Of a stretch of DNA of 64,000 nt, positions 1 to 12,001 are shown one piece after another. This DNA comes from Topomyia yanbarensis. Lineage: Eukaryota > Arthropoda > Insecta > Diptera > Culicidae. The notes under the pieces are model-generated. The model ran no database searches. It saw only the letters and a program-made list of their open reading frames with translations, and was not told the DNA's origin. The stretch is taken from positions 9,920,001-9,984,000 of the forward strand of contig NC_080672.1 in assembly GCF_030247195.1 (NCBI RefSeq), given 5' to 3'. The stretch's first letter is position 1; each line of letters begins with the position of its first letter. The position numbers and the translations under genes are program-made.

Positions 1-150
1 CATCGTTTTTCTTCTTCTCTTCGGTGGTAGCCGATTTGATTTGTCGTCCGATGCAGCTTCTCACGACCTAGCACGCACGTCCGTTATGCACTGCGTCTTA
101 CACACATCTCGCTTTGAGAAAAGCGGCGACACCCCTATTTATAGGTTTTA
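1..150 (-). promoter_or_regulatory. possible minus-strand promoter and 5' UTR at the window edge
   Basis: Read on the minus strand there is a TATA-like box (CTATAAATAGG, about 137-147), then about 130 bases of leader, then an ATG at positions 3-1, so a coding region may run off the left edge. The leader has no in-frame clue to the product. Only the TATA-like box and its spacing support this; the gene itself is outside the window. Confidence 0.3.
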
Positions 151-382
151 TCATTAACGTTGATTCTCATTTAAAGTAGTTTTTGAACTATTTAAACAAA
201 TTTTATATAGCAAACAACGTATCGGTAGCAAGCGTCGAACGTTTTCCTTCCGATTTATGGAACAAGACGAGCAATCCGTTTATTAGGAGGAAAGTTATTA
301 AGCTTCAAAATGTACGTAACGCTAATATACGTAATATGCACTACTATCGCTTTCTCGCTCGTTCTCGTGCCGTGCATGAGCC

Positions 383-436
383 TTTGGTTATGCCATTAGA
401 AGCCGGACGGAAACGGCTTCTAATGGCATAACCAAA
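383..436. repeat. perfect 23-bp inverted repeat (hairpin)
   Basis: Bases 383-405 are exactly complementary to 414-436, leaving an 8-base loop. The 3' arm closes the short open frame that crosses the region. No flanking direct repeat was recognised. It could be a tiny palindromic element, a small-RNA hairpin precursor or a decayed MITE end. Confidence 0.85.
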
Positions 437-559
437 ACGAATATGCCGGATTTTCCCCATCAACTACTCTCGTCAAGCAACCCAAAATGAATAATCATGG
501 GAACAAACATGTAGTGGACCTATATTTAAAACTTTTCATCATTTTATTGTTCGGTTGGT

Positions 560-850
560 GCACCATATTGACGGCTCTGTGCGGGATGGGCTGAAAATTT
601 TCACTTTTCCGAGTCGTTTTCGAAAGATTTTTCAAAACACTATTTTTCCGTTGTTAATGAATGTCCTACATATTTAATTTACAAATTTTAATACAACATT
701 GGTACGAATATTTTCGATAAAATGCCGAAGAAATTGATTAAATCCATTCAGTACAACAAAAGATATAAGCGTTCAAAACCTTACATCATTTTTCTTCCGA
801 AATTTTGATGAGGGACCCCTATATTGAAAGATAAGTCGTTAGTCACGACA
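560..850. repeat. diverged copy of a sequence also found at about 50010-50290
   Basis: Several blocks recur in the same order near 50.0-50.3 kb, for example GACGGCTCTGTGCGGGAT here against GACGGCTCTGCGTGGGAT there, and a later block around GGGACCCCTATATTGAAA. The second copy lies just upstream of the decayed H4 gene, so this may be old histone-cluster spacer or an unrelated dispersed repeat. Confidence 0.4.
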
Positions 851-859
851 AAAATCCGT

Positions 860-2570
860 TCCCAAATTCATGAAAACAAGATCACGTTTTCCTGAACTGA
901 AGGATTTACGACAACCATAAGCAAGTTCCTGAAATTATGAATAATACACTTCGTATTCATGTGTTTCCAAAACACTAGATCGTGCTGAATATATACATGG
1001 TGTTACATTCGAATGTGGGGTAGGTTTACTGTGGCTGTTCCTTGGACATGTTTAGTTTTTGTTTTGATCTTTGTTCACAATTTGGGAATACACAGCCGAC
1101 AGTTGGACGATGTTCATGATTGCAGGAGCTTATTGGCGATTTTTGTGATTTCTCATCAAGCTACCGTGATGTTCATGTTCATGTTCATGAGTATGCGATC
1201 GGATTTTTCTGTCAGAGTAGCCTGATTTATGTTCATGATTTCAGGATCTCCGTCATGAATTTCATAATTTCTATTCACGTTATCGTGATATTTTGATCAC
1301 GAGTAGAGTGATTTATGTTCATGATTTTGGGATTTCAGTCACGATTTTCGTAATTTATTTGCACGTTATCATGATATTTTATTCTATAGCTACTTTCGAA
1401 TTTGACACATGGAGTGATGTGACTGATGTTCCTGACAGTTTTGTTATGATATTCGTAATTTCTCTTTGCCTTATCGCGATCTGTTAGTATTTGGTTATTA
1501 TCCATGTTTTTACTCGGATTATCACGACAATGTAAACAGGAACATAAATATGTGACTAGGAAACGGAATCTTGTTCCATGAACTATATCACGAACACGAT
1601 TTGTGGCTCTATAATGTATTTTTGGTGCTCAGCGCAGTTTTCTTTTTCTGTCGAGACATCACACCGAACAGCTAGACATATGACATTTCATGGAATAGCG
1701 TATGGAACAAAAATGATTCTACGAATAATACTCCAGATTTTGTGAAATAGTGAAATAGACCATGATGCATGAAATTGAAAATGATTATGGATATCTTCTA
1801 AATATCACAAGCACGTAAGATAGATCCTAGGTCAAGTAATAGGAATAAGGAACTAGTTCACGAATCCACGAATGATATTTCATGATTTTGCGAAATATTT
1901 TACATGCGCGAATGGTCAGTCGTGACTATTGTACTAGGAATCATTAACCAGTTCACGAATACATGAAATATATGTTATGATTTCGCGAACTATTTCACGA
2001 GCACGAATGCTAAGTCGTGACTAGTATACTAGGGATCTGTAGTGCCGAAGAAATGTTATAGTTACCAATTATTTACAGCAAATGACAAGTTGTGATAACG
2101 AAGAAACCTTTATGGCAAATTCGTTCTATTTCCATAATTTGAGCAATTATTTTACAGAGCATGCGTGTTGTTACTAAATATAACTGGCAACCATGCATTT
2201 AAACGCGCAATTACGAAACGAAAAAATCGATGCGTTTTAGAAGGAAGAAGAACGCAAAGTGATCGCTTGCTCGAACAGGAAGTGAGGGATTCCGACACTC
2301 ATTCTATGTACGACTTTTGAGACGATAGGAAGCACTGTACCATCGTTGTAAAATTTGGATACGACAGGATCATGAACCAGTTCACGAATATATGAATAAT
2401 ATTTGATGATTTTGTGAACTATTTCTCGAACACGGATATTGGATCGTGACTAATATATTAAGAATAATGAATTAGTTTACGATTGTATGAATTCATGAAT
2501 AAAATTCCGAGTTTCGTAAAATAGTCCACGAGATAGTATCCAGACAGTTTTGATTTTGAGAAATAATGTT
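860..2570. repeat. degenerate AT-rich satellite-like field, about 100-120 bp units
   Basis: The stretch is built from recurring phrases such as TTATGTTCATGATTT (about 1228-1500) and GAACCAGTTCACGAATA plus TCGTGACTA (about 1850-2480), spaced roughly 100-120 bases apart. The two halves look like opposite orientations of related units. Units are too diverged to define an exact monomer. No gene is seen. Confidence 0.5.
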
Positions 2571-2587
2571 CCTAAACCTATGAATAG

Positions 2588-2752
2588 GAGGGTGGGCGTA
2601 GCTTAGTTGGTAAATCGATTGCCTAGTACGCAGCGCACCTGGGTTCGCACATAGGGTTAGAAATTTTTCATAAAAGATTTTTCTAACCCGAAGAAGCGAA
2701 TGACCTTAAGGTTAAAACCTCTATAATCGAAATATAAAAAAATAAAAAAAAA
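2588..2752 (+). mobile_element. tRNA-derived SINE (Feilai-like)
   Basis: The head has a Pol III A-box-like segment (TAGCTTAGTTGG, about 2600) and a B-box-like segment (GGGTTCGCAC, about 2640). A tRNA-unrelated body with a short internal inverted repeat (GGGTTAGAAA / TTTCTAACCC) and an A-rich tail ending near 2752 follow. A second copy in opposite orientation lies at 62672-62838 with the same head, body and order. The mosquito family name is from general knowledge and is an inference. Confidence 0.75.
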
Positions 2753-3167
2753 CTGTGAATATCATCATAATTAAACCTTTGGTTCTATGAATAATGTTCT
2801 TAAAGTTGTGTGCTAGTTCACACACAGAAAATCAATTTGGTGCCGGAAAACATGACTTAATTTCACGAAACAGAAACAAACATTTCCACTAATAAAAGCG
2901 TTACACGGGCGTTACTGAAGGGAATTTGAACATAATTATAAAAGCTATGATTTTTGTTCATGGTGCTGTTTTCGTCTCGTAAAAACCTGGTTGTTCCAGA
3001 ATTCATGGTACTTTATTTACTATTTTGGGAACAAGATCCAGTTCCGATAGCGGCAATATAGAAACTCCAACATGGCACCGGTGGGTATGTGTAATCTCGC
3101 TTGAAATGCAATGGTACGATCTTTGTCGCCAATGCGATAATCATGTGCTCTTCCTGAGACTTCATCA

Positions 3168-3260
3168 TAGCCTAGGGATAGCATAAGGGTTTGTGCATTG
3201 GGCCTGAGCCCCAATGGTTGCACGTTCGAATGCTGCCTCTGGGGTAATTTTTTCACATTA
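3168..3260 (+). mobile_element. possible second tRNA-like SINE fragment
   Basis: A short segment has a B-box-like stretch (CGTTCGAATGC, about 3222) preceded by a compact stem (TTGGGCCTGAGCCCCAA). This layout is common in tRNA-derived SINEs. No second copy in the window confirms it and no clear A tail is present. Confidence 0.35.
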
Positions 3261-3431
3261 TTGCTTTCATTTAACTCACCATTTCTATCTGTTTTCCCCA
3301 TTGGATACCACCAAAAAAAGACTAAACACGAGCTTGATCATTTGCATGGTACTCAGAAGTCGCGCCGCTTAAGATTCTCGGTGAATACGCATTTGTACAA
3401 AAGAGATTAGCAGTTATGATCACTTTCGTTT

Positions 3432-3821
3432 ATGCCATTTAAAAGAGAGCATATGAAACTGTTGAAGCTTGCTTGGAAATATCTGGTTTGGCAGGCTGCC
3501 TGTACTGGTGACTTGAAAAGTGACATTTCCATTGCAACCGGGACCCTCAACTATGAAAAACGTCTGGAAAAACCGAGCGGCAGGGGAATCGCTCCTTTTA
3601 CTGCTCGGTTGGACATCCTGTCATTACGAAAAAGATTCAGAAAGTGGTTTGGCTCCAAACAAGGTGATGCAAAAGTTGAACCCACTGTCAAGAAGATCCA
3701 AAACTGTATTGGGATCGCGAAGCAACTTAAGGTAAACTGGCGCTCTGCGGTAAACAAAGTGGACAAGAATACTGTAACAAATCAGATGGCAAGAGTTAAG
3801 AAAAAACTCAGACACTTCTGA
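3432..3821 (+). CDS. unrecognised 129-residue basic ORF, possible 3' exon
   Basis: I do not recognise this product. The frame opens at ATG 3432, is rich in Lys and Arg (especially from residue 45 on, with RKRFRKWFGSKQG), and has no membrane segment or signal peptide. It ends at 3821 and a canonical AATAAA polyadenylation signal follows at 3865-3870, which is the main reason to list it. It could be a terminal exon, a small gene, or part of a decayed element. Surrounding DNA is repeat-rich and no upstream exon was identified. Confidence 0.3.
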   Translation: MPFKREHMKLLKLAWKYLVWQAACTGDLKSDISIATGTLNYEKRLEKPSGRGIAPFTARLDILSLRKRFRKWFGSKQGDAKVEPTVKKIQNCIGIAKQLKVNWRSAVNKVDKNTVTNQMARVKKKLRHF

Positions 3822-3994
3822 TTCGGTCAATTTAAAGCTTAGTTGAATACTGCTTCTACAGTTTAATAAACTTACACGCACTCTAGTTTAACCAAATTTT
3901 AATCGTAACACCCTTTAGATATTTAAATATTGTAATTTGGTCTATATTGGTGCACAAAAACAAATAAGCCTAATCAATAGGACTATTAGTTTTC

Positions 3995-4224
3995 CATATC
4001 AACATTAGAATAGGGCTAATAAGATTTGTAAACAAACTTTTGTTTTGCTGATTTCTCTTAATTTGTTATATTTTCAACCCAGAAGACATTTGAAATTGAT
4101 TCTACCAAGGGTAAAGATGTTGAATCATGTGTATCTTTCATGAAATTCGACTCGACAGCGGAGTAATGAGCGAAATAAGTTTGTTTATAAAAATCTTATT
4201 AGCCCTTTTGAAGAATTGATATTG
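3995..4224. mobile_element. MITE, 230-bp family, copy 1
   Basis: The ends are long imperfect inverted repeats: GGGCTAATAAGATTTGTAAA on the left is mirrored on the right by AATCTTATTAGCCC. Two further copies of almost the same length lie at 13737-13966 and 56492-56724. The middle (TTGAAATTGATTCTACCAAG and relatives) is shared by all three. No coding capacity. Confidence 0.8.
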
Positions 4225-4619
4225 TTTTGATTTCAGCCCTAACAGTTACAATTATCAGCTCTAGAACTGAACTTATTGCAATTATTCTGATTGGATTCCG
4301 ATGGAGCAGTGCTGCCAGGGGCAATTCACATTGACAACGAAAAGTGAAATTTTCATATATCTCGTTATGTTTCAATATTATTGATAAGTGATAAAACCTG
4401 TCAATTTAGACTGACATCGACTTCGTTTTCCATGCAATCCGAGTTTTCTAAATATTCTAGGAGAATGGTATTGAGCACTGGAAGGTTCAAATTTAGCACC
4501 ACCTTTCTGAAAAAAAGATTTTTCGTGTTTCTTGACCACATTCAAGGAAAAACTAGAAAAAAGTTGGACATAAAATAGTTAACTTACTTCATTTCAAAAA
4601 TCTCATCACCCTGTTATAT

Positions 4620-5390
4620 ACCCCTCTTTCTTTCTTCCTTCCACGCTTCGACCGTTCTACGCTCACACCCTACCTACTACATTTCCCATGAGTCATAAAT
4701 AGGATCAAATAAGAAACCGAAGGGACCGTTCTCCTTCATTCTTCTTCTTTAGTTGATCACAATTCGACTGAAGGATCACTGATGTGAATGTCCTCTTCCT
4801 TCAATCCAAGGATCTTGTTTGCATGCTTCTGCAGCACAAAAAAAGCATACGTGTGGGTCGCTTTTGTTATTATTATGCTGCACACGAATAACGTGTGAGC
4901 GGCACCCATCCGGCAAGGCTACGAAGGATAACTTGATGGTGGTTGCGTCTTATTCATTGAACCTCGTAGAATTGAGCGTGGGAATTTTTATCATTCCTTT
5001 TGATTGGCCCTTTAGTTGGTTACCACAGTCTCAAGTAGTAGAAACTTTTATTTATTACTTCCTACCTAAAATCACGGGCCGGTTAGGGATTATTGAACCG
5101 TTCGAATGAAAGAGAAAAAAACAAGTTTTGATTGCTGGAATAACATCTGGTAAAATCTATTTTTTGCCACATTGAGGTTCAAGTACACGAATAATTTGTT
5201 TACACCGATTTGATTAGCAGTAATAACATGTCCGTTTACGAATCTTTGAACCAGTACAAGGCGCATAAGCTAAAACATTGCAACATTTTGCCATAGACAC
5301 CTAAAAACGAGTAAATTTAAAATAATATGTTGATGAATTTGAAGGCATAATCTAGGAGTGAACACTGGATGATAGCTACAAAATAACTCC
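4620..5390. other. gene-free stretch, nothing firmly identified
   Basis: This holds pyrimidine-rich and AT-rich sequence between the copy-1 MITE and the 3' end of RABL6. A 96-codon open frame (4819-5109) has no recognisable domain, no coding-like composition and no polyadenylation signal that would support it. Confidence 0.5.
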
Positions 5391-5413
5391 AAATCATGCC
5401 GCTCATCAGAATC

Positions 5414-7566
5414 TCAAATTGCTTCGTAAGCTTCCTCGCAGTATTCAGCGCTAGATTTCATTTCCTGAACGAAGTCATCCACGTGACTTCGCCGTTTGCT
5501 CCGTCGCCGCTCCTCTCGAGATTCATCCTTTTCGCGGCTAGATTTCTTCGACTTTTTGTGTTTACTACTGCGATCTTTTTCTTTGTCCTTACTCTTAAAA
5601 GAAAAATGAAAGCAAAACATGTTTTATTTCAGCATCAATTAATATCAGAATTCACAACTAACCTTCTTCGAACTAGCGCCACTCTTCGGACAAGTCACGG
5701 AAACGTTCGAGTCAATATCTTCACCACCCTCCGGCGAACGGCGTTCTTTCGTATCCAGCGACCAGCTCTCATTATCCGGAAGAATCCCTGTATCTACATC
5801 GGCCTGCTTACCCAGCTCCTCTTCGACAGTCACTCGACCAATCTCCAGTTCTATGCTTGACAGCGAGTATGCCCGATCGACCAACGCGACATTGTTGGGC
5901 GACGGGGTCAAATTGTGTCGCAATAGCGGATTAGATTTTCTCGCTCCTTTCAGCTCACTAGAACCACTCACACACTTGTGTAATTGATCATACTCCGTTA
6001 GATCCGCCCCTACTGCACCGGTAAATTCGTCATCAAACCTCGAAACTAATGGATTATGGCGACTTTCGTCATCGCTGGGAATTAGAAAAATAAATGACAT
6101 TTTATTCCAAATGTCAAATAACTAAATAACTCCCTCACCTTTCCGATTCTACATTCAACGCCCCTTCAGTCGCTCCAGCGATTGCATCAACCGCATCCTC
6201 AAGAAATGATTTATCCAGTACACCACCATCCGGACAGAATTCATCCACGTTACTAATCTTTCCACCGGGTGACCCACTAACGGCAACAATTCCACCAGGT
6301 GCTACGAAACCACTTCCACTGTCGCTTTCAGTAGATATCGAGCCCATAGTAGCACTCTTGGGAATCCGCAAAGCATCCACTCCCTGTGAGGCATTCAAGG
6401 GAGCCAACTTTGCCGCTGGCGAGGCTAGTTTGGCAGTATTAACAGTAGAGGTTGAGGCCACAGCTAGGTGACTGTTCTTATCCGGCACAATGATCGGATG
6501 ACCACCACCAAGAATAATGCTTTTCGTCGGTCGAGGAAGCGCTTCAAGAGGCGTTGACGGGAGAGAAGACGAATGCGAGTAGGCCGACGGTTCGTTTGCT
6601 TTTTTACGATTAGTGAGATTTTCCAGAAATGTGCTATATTCCGCATCATTCGATTTCTAAAAAAAAAATTGTTAAAGGGGCAAAAACTGGACAAATACGG
6701 TTGGAGAACCTACCAGAAATTCGTTTATCTCAAGCCGACAAATGTCAGCATCTTGTTCATTTTTCTTAATCGAAGCTTCAAGCGCACTACGCTGCAGATA
6801 CAGAAATGGAATGCCGAAGAACTTGTGTAACAATCGCAGCCCAAACCCATTCCGCATGGAACTGTCCCCGTATACGATCTCTGCCGTCCGCGTTTGGCTG
6901 GTTTCCTCGATAAAACCCTGAATCTGATCCTTGCTAATGACCCGATGATGTCCCATATCACAATGGTTTCCCAGCAGCAACACCGGAATGTCTCCGGGTA
7001 CCTTCGGCAACTCTCTGCACACGTATTCGAATGTCCATGCTTTGGTAATGTCCATCATCATTACAACGCAGTGTGTTCCTTTATACACGTCGAGAAATTC
7101 TGCATCAAGTACCGGAATGTCATCTGCCTGAACGTCAGTGTTAAGTTTTAGGGCACCTGACTTCTGCTTTGCTTTTCCACGGTCCACCACATCCCAGACT
7201 TCGACTTTAACGATATCATCGGTGGCCTTGAAGGACCATTGGATCGAAGCAACTTGAATTTGCTCCGTCGGATTGTACTGCTCGAGGAAGGCCTTGCCCT
7301 GTAAACGCGCCAGCAGGCACGATTTCCCCACGTTCCGATCGCCCTTGACAATCACTTTCACTGCAAGAAAAATCAATTTAATGACATACACTGGCTAATG
7401 CTCAATCTAGCACCAACTTACTGTTATATTGCACCCCACGAGAAAACTTCTTACGGAGTGAATCGGACATTTGCTGGCCAACGGATTCAGGCAGAGCGCC
7501 CGTTCCACCGACGGCAGCCAGCGGGCCGTCGGTTTTCGTTGCGAGTTTCTTGAACACGGAAAACAT
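5414..7566 (-). CDS. RABL6: Rab-like protein 6 (RABL6/Parf), five exons, 633 aa
   Basis: This is an atypical Ras-superfamily GTPase. In vertebrates the family is linked to proliferation and nucleo-cytoplasmic signalling; the insect role is inferred from that. Exons, checked for frame, are 7566-7422, 7360-6714, 6656-6139, 6074-5663 and 5593-5414, all with GT-AG introns. The N-terminus opens MFSVFKKL; joining exons 1 and 2 gives the family's YNMKV stretch. The P-loop is GDRNVGKS (residues 55-62), and a G4-like LGNHCDMG follows the [11 protein letters not shown] strand. The C-terminal half is low complexity and acidic, then Lys/Arg-rich ([10 protein letters not shown]), as in vertebrate RABL6, and ends in an acidic EEAYEAI tail. 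The first 48 codons form a separate exon. The start is the only in-frame ATG giving the conserved N-terminus. Confidence 0.93.
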
Positions 7567-8091
7567 TGCTCAAAACCGCTGCAAACAGTCACTTTCCAGT
7601 GTAACTTGTTAAGTTATGCACCCGTTGGTGACCTCAATATGCACCTGAAATTTTCACCGTTGAACGAGTGCATAACACTATCGCACAAGTTGTTCCAAAC
7701 ACCCCTATTGTTTACATTTTTTAGCAGTGTACGCTGATAAGAATAAACGAATGAATTTATAGAAATTGTTAGGCAAAACACTGATTACCCAGCACAAATG
7801 ATAACTAAGCAATTTTTTCGCAAAACAGATGGAAGATGGAACACGACGACTGCACTTCATGCAAACGAACCAATCGGTGCATTTGGAATGACAGATGACG
7901 TACACAATACACATCAATCACTTCATGTTACTGAATTGGGTAGAAATTTCAAACGCTGTTATCTCGTCAGAGTATTGAAAAGGTCGTATGGTAACATTAA
8001 TTTGCTCGAAGAGAAAATACCGAAAAAGAAAAACTCGAAGAGGGAAACAGCTGGGACAACGTCGTTGGCTGGGATCTTTTGAATTCGGTTC

Positions 8092-8764
8092 AATAGGGAT
8101 CTTTAAGAGTGTACGGGTTTAGGCATATTCTGATGCAGATTAGTACCGTGAGTTAATGTCTCAGTCCTTTTTTAATTTTTTGGCCCAAAACTATTGAAAA
8201 AAACATTTTTTAGTTTGTTTCCTTTTAGGACAGTAACACATCCAAACCCATGCGACTTGCACGACTCTATAGCGGACCCTACACGAGACAGGAATATTGT
8301 CAATAAAATTATTGACAAGACTGCTTCAATACATCAATCCCATTTGAATTCTACAGAATCAATATTTTCAAAATGTGCTTACACGATCCATATATTGATC
8401 AATAATTGGTTTATTGTCAATATGTCTGCTCGTGTAGGGTCCGCTTATAGGTTGCCTTATCAGATCTACCATAGTTTGCAGATGAAACTTGGGATGGCAG
8501 GCTGCTAGCGGATTGAAAAAGTACCAGATCATGCTGTGTGGGGTGCTGTCCCGGTTAACAATGAGGCGAACGAGATATTTGCAGATACGTCATTTAGTAA
8601 GACAACTGTCAGTTTGCTGGTTGAATTTAATTTGGTTTTTTTAAATTTAAAAATCATAAAAGAATAATTAAGGTTTAAGAATGATATGAGTGTACTCGTA
8701 AAGACACCCGCTATCAATACATATGAAAAACTGGCACAATTTTTCCAAATTAAAGATCCCTATT
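8092..8764. mobile_element. MITE with 15-bp TIR, carrying a nested MITE
   Basis: The ends are perfect inverted repeats, AATAGGGATCTTTAA. A second copy in opposite orientation at 55958-56439 is 482 bp long. After removing the nested 174-bp insertion and its target duplication, this copy is about 495 bp, so the two agree in length. Open frames inside are fortuitous. Confidence 0.85.
8272..8445. mobile_element. 174-bp MITE nested in another MITE, TATA target duplication
   Basis: The ends are inverted repeats (GCGGACCCTACACGAG on the left; its complement on the right) continuing into ATTGTCAATAAA-type subterminal sequence. TATA flanks it at 8268-8271 and 8446-8449. The homologous uninterrupted site in the copy at 55958-56439 has a single TATA, so the boundaries are supported by an empty site in the same window. 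Confidence 0.88.
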
Positions 8765-9425
8765 AAAGTTTTAAGTTTGTCGACGATACCTTCCCAGGAA
8801 AGCACTAAGCACTAAAATAAGCATATAACAGATTTTCGATGCTTATAGGCTCAATACAAGCTTTGCAAATGTCTATAAGCTTTATAAAGCTTTGCAAATG
8901 CTTATAAGCACTACGAATATCGAACATTAAAACAGGCCGTATATGGGTATATGAAGCTCTACTGGTAGATGTTATAAACCCTCTGTAGCTGTAATCGCCC
9001 AGATACGGTAATCGCCGATGTCATTTTAATGCTTGTTACGGTTGCCATTTCCATTACTCTAAAACAATTAATTCCAAATCAAAACAAATATTATATCGAG
9101 CCTAGCAGCCGATCACACCAAAAATGTATAACAAATTTTCATCAAACTAGAAAAAATGCATTTAATTTCCTTTTTGGGTCAATTTTGCACTCCCTCGCAG
9201 AAAAGCTTGTTTAACAAACGTCCTACGTTGAGCCACTTGTTCGACGGTTTTTGAATGTAGGGCTAATTTTTTTGAGGGGATTTTGACGTCTTACGCACAA
9301 CGCAAAATACACTAATTTCTATTTTGATGGAAAAAATGCACTTAATTTCGCTAATATTTTAAAATTCATCACAAATGAACTGCCCCTAGTATCAAGCACG
9401 TTGTAAGCACACTCAGGTTTTTTAC

Positions 9426-9714
9426 GCGGGGGATACATGCCGCGTAAATGAAAACCGCGTAAATTTCAAAATCCGCGTAAATGAAGACCGCGTAAATTTC
9501 AAAATCCGCGTCAATGAAGACCACTTAAATTTAAGAATTCTCGTTAAAGGGAACCTCGTTGATGGATACCGCGTAAATTCCAAAATCCGCGTAAATTTCA
9601 AAAATCGCGTAAATGAAAACCGCGTAAATTTCCAAATCAGCGTAAATGAAAACCGCGTAAATTTCAAAATCCGCGTAAAAAACACCGCGCAAAAAAAACC
9701 GCGTAAAAAACTTG
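9426..9714. repeat. short tandem array of CGCGTAAAT units
   Basis: About 280 bases consist of alternating half-units close to CCGCGTAAATTTCAAAAT and CCGCGTAAATGAAAA, repeated roughly eight times with small variations. The minus-strand open frames across it read as repetitive Phe-Thr-Arg-Ile peptides and are a by-product of the repeat. It lies just outside the left inverted repeat of the BEL/Pao block. Confidence 0.85.
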
Positions 9715-10049
9715 AGTGTACTGATAAAAATCCGAATTCTTTTTGCTTCAAACCACTTAAAATCAATATGAAGAAGAAATACTAATGTTATCACGCGCAC
9801 GCATACCTTCTATGTGTCAAAGCTATAAACTATGTATGCACACTAGACTTTAGCTCCACCAGGCTCTACTGATTCCTTTTATAGCCCTTAGTAATTGTGC
9901 AAAGTTTGGTACCGATCGGTTGTGTCTACGAACCCTCCAAAAAATTCAAAGTTTATATGGAAATTAGTATGGAAAATCGTTGAACATAGAAAATAAATTC
10001 TTAAACAATCACCTCATCATTCAATTCATGAGAGCACTATATAATTCAG

Positions 10050-11990
10050 AGACAGAGTAGCGGTATGTGGTGACATCCGTGAAATGTTTCACCAGATTCG
10101 AATACGACCGTCAGATCAGCACTGCCAACGTTTTCTATGGCGCGATGAAGAAGGAAGCAGCGAACCAAGTACATTTGTTATTCAAGTCATGACTTTTGGA
10201 GCTTCTTGCTCACCGAGTACTGCCCAATTCGTAAAGAATAAGAATGCGGAGCGTTTTGAGGTGGATCACCCCGTTGCCGTGAAAGCCATCGTCAAGCTAC
10301 ACTATGTGGACGACATGCTAGTAAGTGTCGAAACGGTCGATGAAGCTATAGAGCTGGCTAAGACAGTACAGTTTATTCACGCACAAGGAGGCTTCGAAAT
10401 TCGCAACTGGGCATCAAACTCGTCGCAAGTAATGGCTGCGTTAGCTTGGGATACACAAGTGGAGAAAAGCCTCGATCTTACAGCTGAACATGCAACAGAA
10501 AAGTTGTTGGGTTTGTGGTGGAATACTGGTGGAGTTGTTGGCTGGAAGTCGCTGCCCTACAAAGCGGGAAATGCTTCGTGTACTAATGACTATTTTTGAC
10601 CCGCGCATTATTTGATGCATCTGAAGATTATCTTACAAGAAGTTTGCCGTTCGTCAGTCAAGTGGGATGAGCCAATCCCTATGAAACAATATGAAGGTTG
10701 GCTGGCTTGAATCAAACTTCTTCCAGAACTAGAAAACGTGCGAATTCCAAGATGCTACCGCATTAACACCGCTACATTGTACGCCAATGTGCAATTGCAC
10801 ACGTTCGTCGACGCCAGCGAAAACGGAATGGCTGCAGCTTCGCTACGAAAAGAATAACTCCGTAGAATGCACATTAGTTGGAGCGAAGACTCGTGTTGCT
10901 CCATTGAGGTTCTTGTCCATACCGAAACTAGAGCTTCAGGCTGCCGTGATAGGCTTGAGATATAGCTCATACGTTGCTTGCCGAGTCAGCGAAATATTAG
11001 AATTCACCGAAGTAGATGATTGGAGATGGATCCCATCCAAATGGAATGTAGCTGATGGCGGGACCAAGTGGAACCGACGCTTTGACTTGACATCTAACAG
11101 CAGGTGGTTCAAAGGATTAGGTTTCCTACTAGTAAATAAAACTAAATGACCTGTTATGCCATTTGATAACGCACCAACAGATGAGGAATTAAGACCCAGA
11201 CTTTTCGAGATGGAAACGATTGGTTCACGTAACAGCCTATGCACTTCGATCCATCTATAATTTGAAGCGTCGAGGTAAAGGTGATCAACCTTGCAGTGGT
11301 CCTTTAACTTGCAATGAAATACGACTTTCAGAACAGTACCATATTCGCCAAACACAAAGCGACGTCTTCATAGAATCAAAGGAAGGGTTAGGAAAGGTGA
11401 GTTCCTTGATACCGATAGCAAAAACCCTATCATTCTACCAAAGGGTCATCCGGTAACCCAGCTTATGCTATCAAGTTACCATGAAAAATATAACCATCGA
11501 AACCACGAGTCGGTCGTGAACGCCGTGCGGCAGAGATTTTGTATCAGTCGACTTCGAACATCCTTGAAAAATATCCGGAGAAGTTGTCAGTGGTGCAAAA
11601 ATCGCGATACAACTCCTCAGCCTCCCGAGATGGCTAATCTACTCTCAGCTAGACTGGCTGCATACACACGGCCATTTTCACACGTAGGAGTGGATTACTT
11701 CGGCCCAATAGTAGTCACGGTTGGCAGAAGATCTGAAAAGCGATGGGGAGTGTTGCTTACATGCTTAACGATACGTGCAATACACATAGAGATCGTGAAC
11801 TCCCACACCAGTTCGTGCATCATGGCTCTTCGCAACTTCGTAGCCCGCAGGGGAACCCCCTGGCATTTTACATTGATAGGGGAACCAACTTTATAGGTGC
11901 GAACAAAGAACTCCAGGATGCAGTGAGAATGGTAGACCAGGACAAGATCGTACACGAGATTACTAGTTCGAAGACGGTTTGGAACCTTAA
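10050..11990 (+). pseudogene. BEL/Pao retrotransposon pol relic (RT to integrase)
   Basis: Several broken frames follow BEL/Pao pol order. The RT part (10084-10599) has MFHQIRIRPSDQH, QVMTFGASCSPSTAQFVKN and the catalytic HYVDDML. A later piece (10787-11149) has an RNase H/linker stretch including WIPSKWNVADGGTKW. The integrase piece (11465-11896) has a Cys-pair zinc segment (CQWCKNRDT) and HVGVDYFGP, then shifts frame into NFIGANKEL. Frameshifts and stops separate the pieces, and gag, protease and LTRs were not found. The element cannot be functional. Confidence 0.88.
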
Positions 11991-12001
11991 CCCCCCACCC
12001 C

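Noticed and set aside
2588..2660. Possible genuine tRNA gene
   Set aside because: A- and B-box-like segments are present but the cloverleaf is degraded, a SINE body and A tail follow, and a second copy has the same tail. It is a tRNA-derived SINE.
4819..5109. 96-codon plus-strand ORF with a Leu/Cys-rich start resembling a signal peptide
   Set aside because: No downstream coding-like region, no poly-A signal and no recognisable family. Composition fits chance opening in pyrimidine-rich DNA.
7798..8082. 94-codon plus-strand ORF between RABL6 and the first MITE
   Set aside because: No domain, no poly-A signal nearby and no partner exon. A chance frame is more likely.
9426..9714. CRISPR-like regular array
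   Set aside because: The units are contiguous variants of one another with no unique spacers, and the DNA is eukaryotic. It is a simple tandem repeat.
9422..9800. Minus-strand ORFs with repeated Phe-Thr-Arg peptides
   Set aside because: They are direct translations of the tandem array in two frames, not selected proteins.
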